Positions 31,931 through 35,333 of a stretch of 35,333 bases of DNA are shown here, in pieces; within the stretch, counting starts at the first letter, position 1; each line of letters begins with the position of its first letter. The position numbers and the translations under genes were made by a program. The stretch is from Gemmatimonadales bacterium (lineage in GTDB: Bacteria > Gemmatimonadota > Gemmatimonadetes > Gemmatimonadales > GWC2-71-9), in NCBI GenBank assembly GCA_025927545.1, contig JAICLE010000027.1, positions 1 through 35,333 of the forward strand. The letters are read 5' to 3'. The notes under the pieces are model-generated. The model was not told the origin of the DNA. It did no database searches and worked only from the letters and a program-made list of their open reading frames with translations.

Positions 31931-32526
31931 TCGCGAGTCTGACCGGCGTGGTCGCCGAGCGGGCGGGCGACACGCTCGTGGTGCAGACCGATGGCGGCGT
32001 CGGCTATCTGGTGACGGTGCCGGCCGGCGTGGCCGAGCGGATGCCGGCCGCGGGCGGACGGGTGAGCCTCTACACCGAGCTGGTGGTGAAGGAGGACGGC
32101 TGGTCGCTGTACGGCTTCGAGCGGGCGGTCGAGCGCACGGTCTTCCAGCGGCTGCTCGGCGCGAGCGGCTTCGGACCGCGGCTGGCGCTCGCGCTCCTCT
32201 CCGCGCTCGGGCCCGAGCGCACGGTACGCAGCGTGCTGGCGCGCGACCTGTCGGCGCTGAGCTCCGTGAGCGGGGTGGGCCGGAAGAAGGCGGAGCGTCT
32301 GGTGCTCGAGCTGCAGGACAAGCTGGGCGACGTGGCGCTGGAGCCCCACGCACCCCGGCCGGCCGGTACGGAAGAGGCGGTGCGCGCGCTCATGGGCCTC
32401 GGCTACGGCGCGGCGGCGGCCGATGATGCCGTGCGGGCCGCGCTCGCCGACGGCGGCACGCCCGAGACGTCGCAACTCATTCGGCGGGCGCTCCAGCAGC
32501 TCGCCGCTGCCCGGGGAGGACGATGA
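31927..32526 (+). CDS. ruvA: Holliday junction helicase subunit RuvA
   Basis: The 199-residue protein has the three RuvA domains. An N-terminal OB-fold begins 'MIASLTGVVAERAGDTLVVQTDGGVGYLVTVP'. The tandem helix-hairpin-helix region contains 'LLGASGFGPRLALALLSALGP' and 'LSSVSGVGRKKAERLVLELQDKL', which bind the junction arms. A flexible linker leads to the C-terminal RuvB-binding domain 'GTEEAVRALMGLGYGAAAADDAVRAAL'. It tetramerises on four-way junctions and loads RuvB. It overlaps ruvC (ATGA) and the zinc-ribbon gene (ATGA), so all three are translationally coupled. Confidence 0.96.
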   Translation: MIASLTGVVAERAGDTLVVQTDGGVGYLVTVPAGVAERMPAAGGRVSLYTELVVKEDGWSLYGFERAVERTVFQRLLGASGFGPRLALALLSALGPERTVRSVLARDLSALSSVSGVGRKKAERLVLELQDKLGDVALEPHAPRPAGTEEAVRALMGLGYGAAAADDAVRAALADGGTPETSQLIRRALQQLAAARGGR

Positions 32527-32708
32527 GCGTCGCGAACGTGCCCGCCGTGACGGCGGAGTGGAACTGCACCCGCTGCGGCACCACCAACCGCAAGCTGGTA
32601 CCGGTCGGCACCACCCGCGCGCGCGACCGCTGCGGCCATTGCCGGGCGTGGCACGTCATCGAGCCCGATGTCCGGCCCGTGCGGTGGACCGCGCGGCTGG
32701 ACGACTGA
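32523..32708 (+). CDS. Small zinc-ribbon protein
   Basis: A 61-residue protein with two Cys pairs, C15-x2-C18 and C37-x2-C40, separated by 18 residues, the spacing of a rubredoxin-like zinc ribbon. The core 'WNCTRCGTTNRKLVPVG' and 'RDRCGHCRAWHVIEP' supports a genuine fold. The ATG overlaps ruvA's TGA, and codon use is GC-rich at third positions, so it is very likely translated. Such ribbons often bind RNA, DNA or protein partners; no specific function can be given. It is followed by a 230-bp gap with an inverted-repeat element before ruvB. Confidence 0.72.
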   Translation: MSVANVPAVTAEWNCTRCGTTNRKLVPVGTTRARDRCGHCRAWHVIEPDVRPVRWTARLDD

Positions 32709-32735
32709 GCGGTGGGGGGAGGAGATCGTGGCTGG

Positions 32736-32885
32736 ATTCACCACAGAGGCACAGAGGGCACGGAGGGTTCCCATACCAGGAGGGCACCTTGGACCCGGAC
32801 AACACCAAAAACTTGGTGGTGGCTCCGCTCCCGGATGCGCTCCGTGCCCGAGCCCCTCTGTGCCCTCCGTGCCTCTGTGGTGAAT
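32736..32885. repeat. 150-bp inverted-repeat element inside ruv operon
   Basis: The two ends are inverted repeats of about 31 bp (32736-32766 and 32855-32885), matching at all but about two positions, beginning ATTCACCACAGAGGCAC. The 88-bp middle has no reading frame of note, so this looks like a small non-autonomous element, MITE-like, or a dispersed palindromic repeat. It could form a strong hairpin between the zinc-ribbon gene and ruvB. No second copy is in the window. Confidence 0.8.
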
Positions 32886-32914
32886 ACCGACACGATGCCC
32901 GCCCCGACGCGGAC

Positions 32915-32928
32915 ATTCAGGCCTGAAT
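32915..32928. promoter_or_regulatory. 14-bp palindrome upstream of ruvB
   Basis: ATTCAGGCCTGAAT is a perfect palindrome ending 10 bp before the ruvB ATG at 32939. A dimeric regulator could bind it, and an SOS-type operator is one possibility, but it matches no consensus I can name with confidence. Confidence 0.35.
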
Positions 32929-32938
32929 CAGGACGCCA

Positions 32939-33964
32939 ATGAGCAAGCTCCAGGTCACCACCCCCGAATCCCTTCCCGAAGAGACCGGCGCCGACGCCGC
33001 GCTCCGGCCGTCACGGCTGGACGAGTTCGTGGGCCAGGCGCAGGTGAAGAGTTCGCTGCAGATCGCCATGGACGCGGCCAAGCAGCGGGGCGACACGCTC
33101 GACCACACGCTCTTCTTCGGCCCGCCGGGGCTCGGGAAGACGACGCTCGCGATGCTCATGGCGCACGAGATGGGCGTGCAGCTCCGCACCAGCTCGGGCC
33201 CCGTGCTGGAGAAGCCGGGCGACCTGGTCGGCCTGCTCACCTCGCTCGGCCCGGGCGATATGCTGTTCATCGACGAGATCCACCGGATGAAGCCGGCGCT
33301 GGAGGAGTTCCTCTACCCGGCCATGGAGGACTACCGGGTGGACGTGCGCATCGGCGAGGGGCCGCACGCCCAGACGATCCCGATGGCGCTCGAGCGGTTC
33401 ACCCTGATCGGGGCCACGACGCGCTTCGGCCTCCTCACCCCGCCGATGCGCGCCCGCTTCGGCCTGGTCGAGCGGCTCGGCTTCTATCCCGCGGAGGAGC
33501 TGCAGCAGATCGTCACCCGGTCCGCGGCGATTCTGCAGGTGCCGATGGACGAGGCGGGCGCGGCCGAGATCGCCCGGCGGAGCCGGGGCACGCCGCGAGT
33601 GGCCAACCGGCTCCTCCGCCGGGTGCGGGACTACGCGCAGGTGAGGGCCGACGGTCGGATCACCGCAGCGGTGGCCGACGCCGCGCTCGCCCGGCTCAAC
33701 GTCGACGAATTCGGGCTGGACGACATGGACGCGCGGATCCTGAGCACGATCATCGAGAAATTCGGTGGCGGTCCGGTGGGCCTCGGGACGGTGGCGGTCG
33801 CGGTGGGCGAGGACGCGGGCACGCTGCAGGACGTCTACGAGCCGTACCTGATCCAGCAGGGCTTCCTCGAGCGCACACCGCGCGGCCGCTGCGCGACCGC
33901 GCTCGCCTACCGCCGCTGCGGCATCACCCCGCCCGCCGGGCAGACGACGATCTTTGACGGCTGA
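32939..33964 (+). CDS. ruvB: Holliday junction helicase motor RuvB
   Basis: The 341-residue AAA+ ATPase has the RuvB fold. '[19 protein letters not shown]' is the N-terminal anchor. Walker A is GPPGLGKTT (residues 61-69) and Walker B is IDEIH (111-115). Sensor 1 and the arginine finger lie in '[20 protein letters not shown]', and '[20 protein letters not shown]' is the sensor 2 lid. The C-terminal winged helix ends '[17 protein letters not shown]', which grips DNA. Six-subunit rings drive branch migration with RuvA. Its ATG has a weak Shine-Dalgarno (AGGA). The end overlaps queA by 11 bp, so the two are co-transcribed. A palindrome and an inverted-repeat element lie just upstream. Confidence 0.97.
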   Translation: MSKLQVTTPESLPEETGADAALRPSRLDEFVGQAQVKSSLQIAMDAAKQRGDTLDHTLFFGPPGLGKTTLAMLMAHEMGVQLRTSSGPVLEKPGDLVGLLTSLGPGDMLFIDEIHRMKPALEEFLYPAMEDYRVDVRIGEGPHAQTIPMALERFTLIGATTRFGLLTPPMRARFGLVERLGFYPAEELQQIVTRSAAILQVPMDEAGAAEIARRSRGTPRVANRLLRRVRDYAQVRADGRITAAVADAALARLNVDEFGLDDMDARILSTIIEKFGGGPVGLGTVAVAVGEDAGTLQDVYEPYLIQQGFLERTPRGRCATALAYRRCGITPPAGQTTIFDG

Positions 33965-35117
33965 CCCCCCGCTTCGCACCGCCGCCTTCGACTACCACCT
34001 GCCGCCCGAGCTCATTGCCCAGGAGCCGCTGGTGGAGCGGGCGGCGAGCCGGCTCCTGATGGTGCTCCGCGCCGAGCGCCGCGCGCCCGCGCCGGGCGAC
34101 CGGCGCGCGGAGCGCCTCGCGCGCGGCCCCGGCCGGCGCGGCAACGACGCGTCCCGCCGTCTCGTGCTGCCGCCGGGCCTGAGCCGCTCCGTGGGCGGCG
34201 GCGTGCTGGCGGACTCGCGGTTTTCCCAGCTCCCATCGCTCATTCCCGCGGGCGACCTGCTCGTCCTCAATACGACACGGGTGCGGCATGCACGGCTCCT
34301 GGGCACGCGCTCGTCGGGAGCGCCGGCGGAAGTGCTGCTGATTCATCCGGCGGCCGACGGGAATTGGGTGGCGCTCGGCAAGCCAGGCAGCGCGCTCCAG
34401 CCGGGCAAGCGGATTCTGCTGGGCGACGACGTCGCGATCGAGACCGTCTCGGTGCTGGGCGACGGCAACCGGTTGGTCCGGTTCGTCGGCACCTCGGCGG
34501 ACGCCGCGATTGCTCGATTCGGCCGGCTGCCGCTGCCGCCCTACATCACGCGCGATCCCACCGACGCGGACGAGACGCGGTACCAGACGGTCTACGCGCG
34601 GGTGGAGGGGAGCGTCGCCGCGCCCACGGCGGGACTCCACTTCACCTCCGAGCTGCTCGACGCGCTCTCGGCCAAGGGGGTCGTGATCGCCGGGCTCGAT
34701 CTCCAGGTCGGACCGGGGACGTTCCGGCCGGTGGAGACGGAGGACCCGCGGGAGCACCGGATGCACCCCGAGCACTACGAGATCTCGCCCCGGCTGGCGG
34801 GGCTCGTCGAGCTGGTGCGCGAGCAGGGCGGCCGCGTGTGGGCGGTCGGCACAACCGTGGTCCGCGCGCTCGAGAGCGCGGCGCAGCCCGACGGCACGGT
34901 GCGCGCGGGCACGGGCGACACGAGCCTGATGATCACCCCGGGCTATCCCTTCCGGGTGGTGGACCGCCTGCTCACCAACTTTCACCTGCCCCGCTCCACC
35001 CTGCTGATGCTGGTGAGCGCGTTTGCCGGCCACGAGCTCGCGATGGCGGCCTATGCGCACGCGGTCGCCGAGCGCTACCGGTTCTATTCCTACGGCGACG
35101 CGATGGTGATCCTCTGA
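33954..35117 (+). CDS. queA: S-adenosylmethionine:tRNA ribosyltransferase-isomerase QueA
   Basis: QueA transfers and isomerises the ribosyl group of SAM onto 7-aminomethyl-7-deazaguanine in tRNA, giving epoxyqueuosine. The 387-residue product has '[15 protein letters not shown]', '[18 protein letters not shown]', '[11 protein letters not shown]', '[23 protein letters not shown]', 'VGPGTFRPV' and the closing '[20 protein letters not shown]', all QueA signatures. It is about 40 residues longer than usual. The extra residues form an Arg/Gly/Pro-rich stretch between '[12 protein letters not shown]' (near residue 41) and '[11 protein letters not shown]' (near residue 100). The TTG at 33954 is inferred; the first usual motif begins within 12 residues. 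It is the last gene of the ruv operon. Confidence 0.93.
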   Translation: MTADPPLRTAAFDYHLPPELIAQEPLVERAASRLLMVLRAERRAPAPGDRRAERLARGPGRRGNDASRRLVLPPGLSRSVGGGVLADSRFSQLPSLIPAGDLLVLNTTRVRHARLLGTRSSGAPAEVLLIHPAADGNWVALGKPGSALQPGKRILLGDDVAIETVSVLGDGNRLVRFVGTSADAAIARFGRLPLPPYITRDPTDADETRYQTVYARVEGSVAAPTAGLHFTSELLDALSAKGVVIAGLDLQVGPGTFRPVETEDPREHRMHPEHYEISPRLAGLVELVREQGGRVWAVGTTVVRALESAAQPDGTVRAGTGDTSLMITPGYPFRVVDRLLTNFHLPRSTLLMLVSAFAGHELAMAAYAHAVAERYRFYSYGDAMVIL

Positions 35118-35333
35118 TCGAAGCGTCGGCCGGGCTCCGAGGCCCCGACGTACGCCGGACGGGGGCGCGGCCTCCGGACAAGCCGACAGTCCTCCGGCCG
35201 CGCCCCCGTCCGGCTGCCGTCCCGGACGACCGGGAATTCGCGCAGCAAGGCCAGAACGCGGCGGGCACTTCTCCGGGCGTGACTCCGCCCCTCCTCGGCG
35301 CTCGGGCGTGCGCGGGGCCGGCGCCGCCGCGGA
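35118..35333. other. Tail of window after queA
   Basis: 216 bp with no recognisable gene. A GC-rich stem-loop lies at 35154-35214, and a short imperfect hairpin (CGTCGG/CCGACG ends) at about 35126-35150. Frames on either strand are arginine/alanine-rich and unconvincing. A gene could begin or end just outside the window. Confidence 0.3.
35154..35214. terminator. Candidate terminator hairpin after queA
   Basis: The arms 35154-35172 and 35196-35214 are perfectly complementary over 19 bp (GCCGGACGGGGGCGCGGCC and its reverse complement), around a 23-nt interior. There is no T-run, so it would have to act as a stem-only terminator, or it may be a dispersed palindrome instead. It lies 37 bp past the queA stop. 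Confidence 0.5.

Noticed and set aside
1-35333. Prophage, insertion sequence with transposase, tRNA or rRNA genes
   Set aside because: No integrase, transposase, phage structural gene, tRNA cloverleaf or rRNA segment was recognised on reading both strands.

Overview
The window is very GC-rich, densely packed bacterial chromosomal DNA with no plasmid, phage or transposase genes. The gene content fits a diderm: an outer-membrane beta-barrel, a lipoprotein, a heptosyltransferase-type enzyme and an MsbA-like exporter. A full-length PorX-type regulator (receiver plus PglZ domain) points to the Bacteroidota/Gemmatimonadota side of the tree. My best guess is Gemmatimonadota or a close relative. This is inference from gene content and base composition, not a proven placement.

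Layout. Positions 1-2160 hold a 5'-truncated outer-membrane beta-barrel gene and a small exported protein. Positions 2162-7182 (minus) hold an HNH nuclease, argR coupled to a COG0402 amidohydrolase, and a class A penicillin-binding protein. tyrS (plus) diverges from the PBP gene and converges on a minus block of mgtE, a HerA-like ATPase, a class V aminotransferase and a lone peptide-type ABC permease. At 13908-14969 is an unusual patatin/ferredoxin fusion. Positions 14938-29716 form a glycan region: a methyltransferase, ten glycosyltransferases (six GT4, two CgeB-like, one GT2, one GT9), an ABC exporter and porX. Most genes are on the minus strand, with plus-strand genes interleaved. After a small hypothetical protein and a lipoprotein, the window ends with yebC-ruvC-ruvA-(zinc ribbon)-ruvB-queA, a widely conserved recombination/tRNA-modification neighbourhood.

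How it works together. The glycan block probably builds and exports a surface polysaccharide or lipid-linked glycan, with porX (response regulator/phosphodiesterase) co-transcribed with the exporter. The final block supplies Holliday-junction processing (RuvABC) and queuosine synthesis (QueA).

Non-coding signals. At least eleven starts have a -10-like TAnnnT hexamer ending 5-9 nt before the start codon (most often 6), with no Shine-Dalgarno sequence, which suggests leaderless mRNAs. Two divergent pairs have interlocked promoters (7183-7235 and 20043-20062). A roughly 100-bp inverted-repeat element flanked by degenerate octamer arrays occurs twice in opposite orientations (8506-8729 and 28442-28680). 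A different 150-bp inverted-repeat element interrupts the ruv operon (32736-32885).
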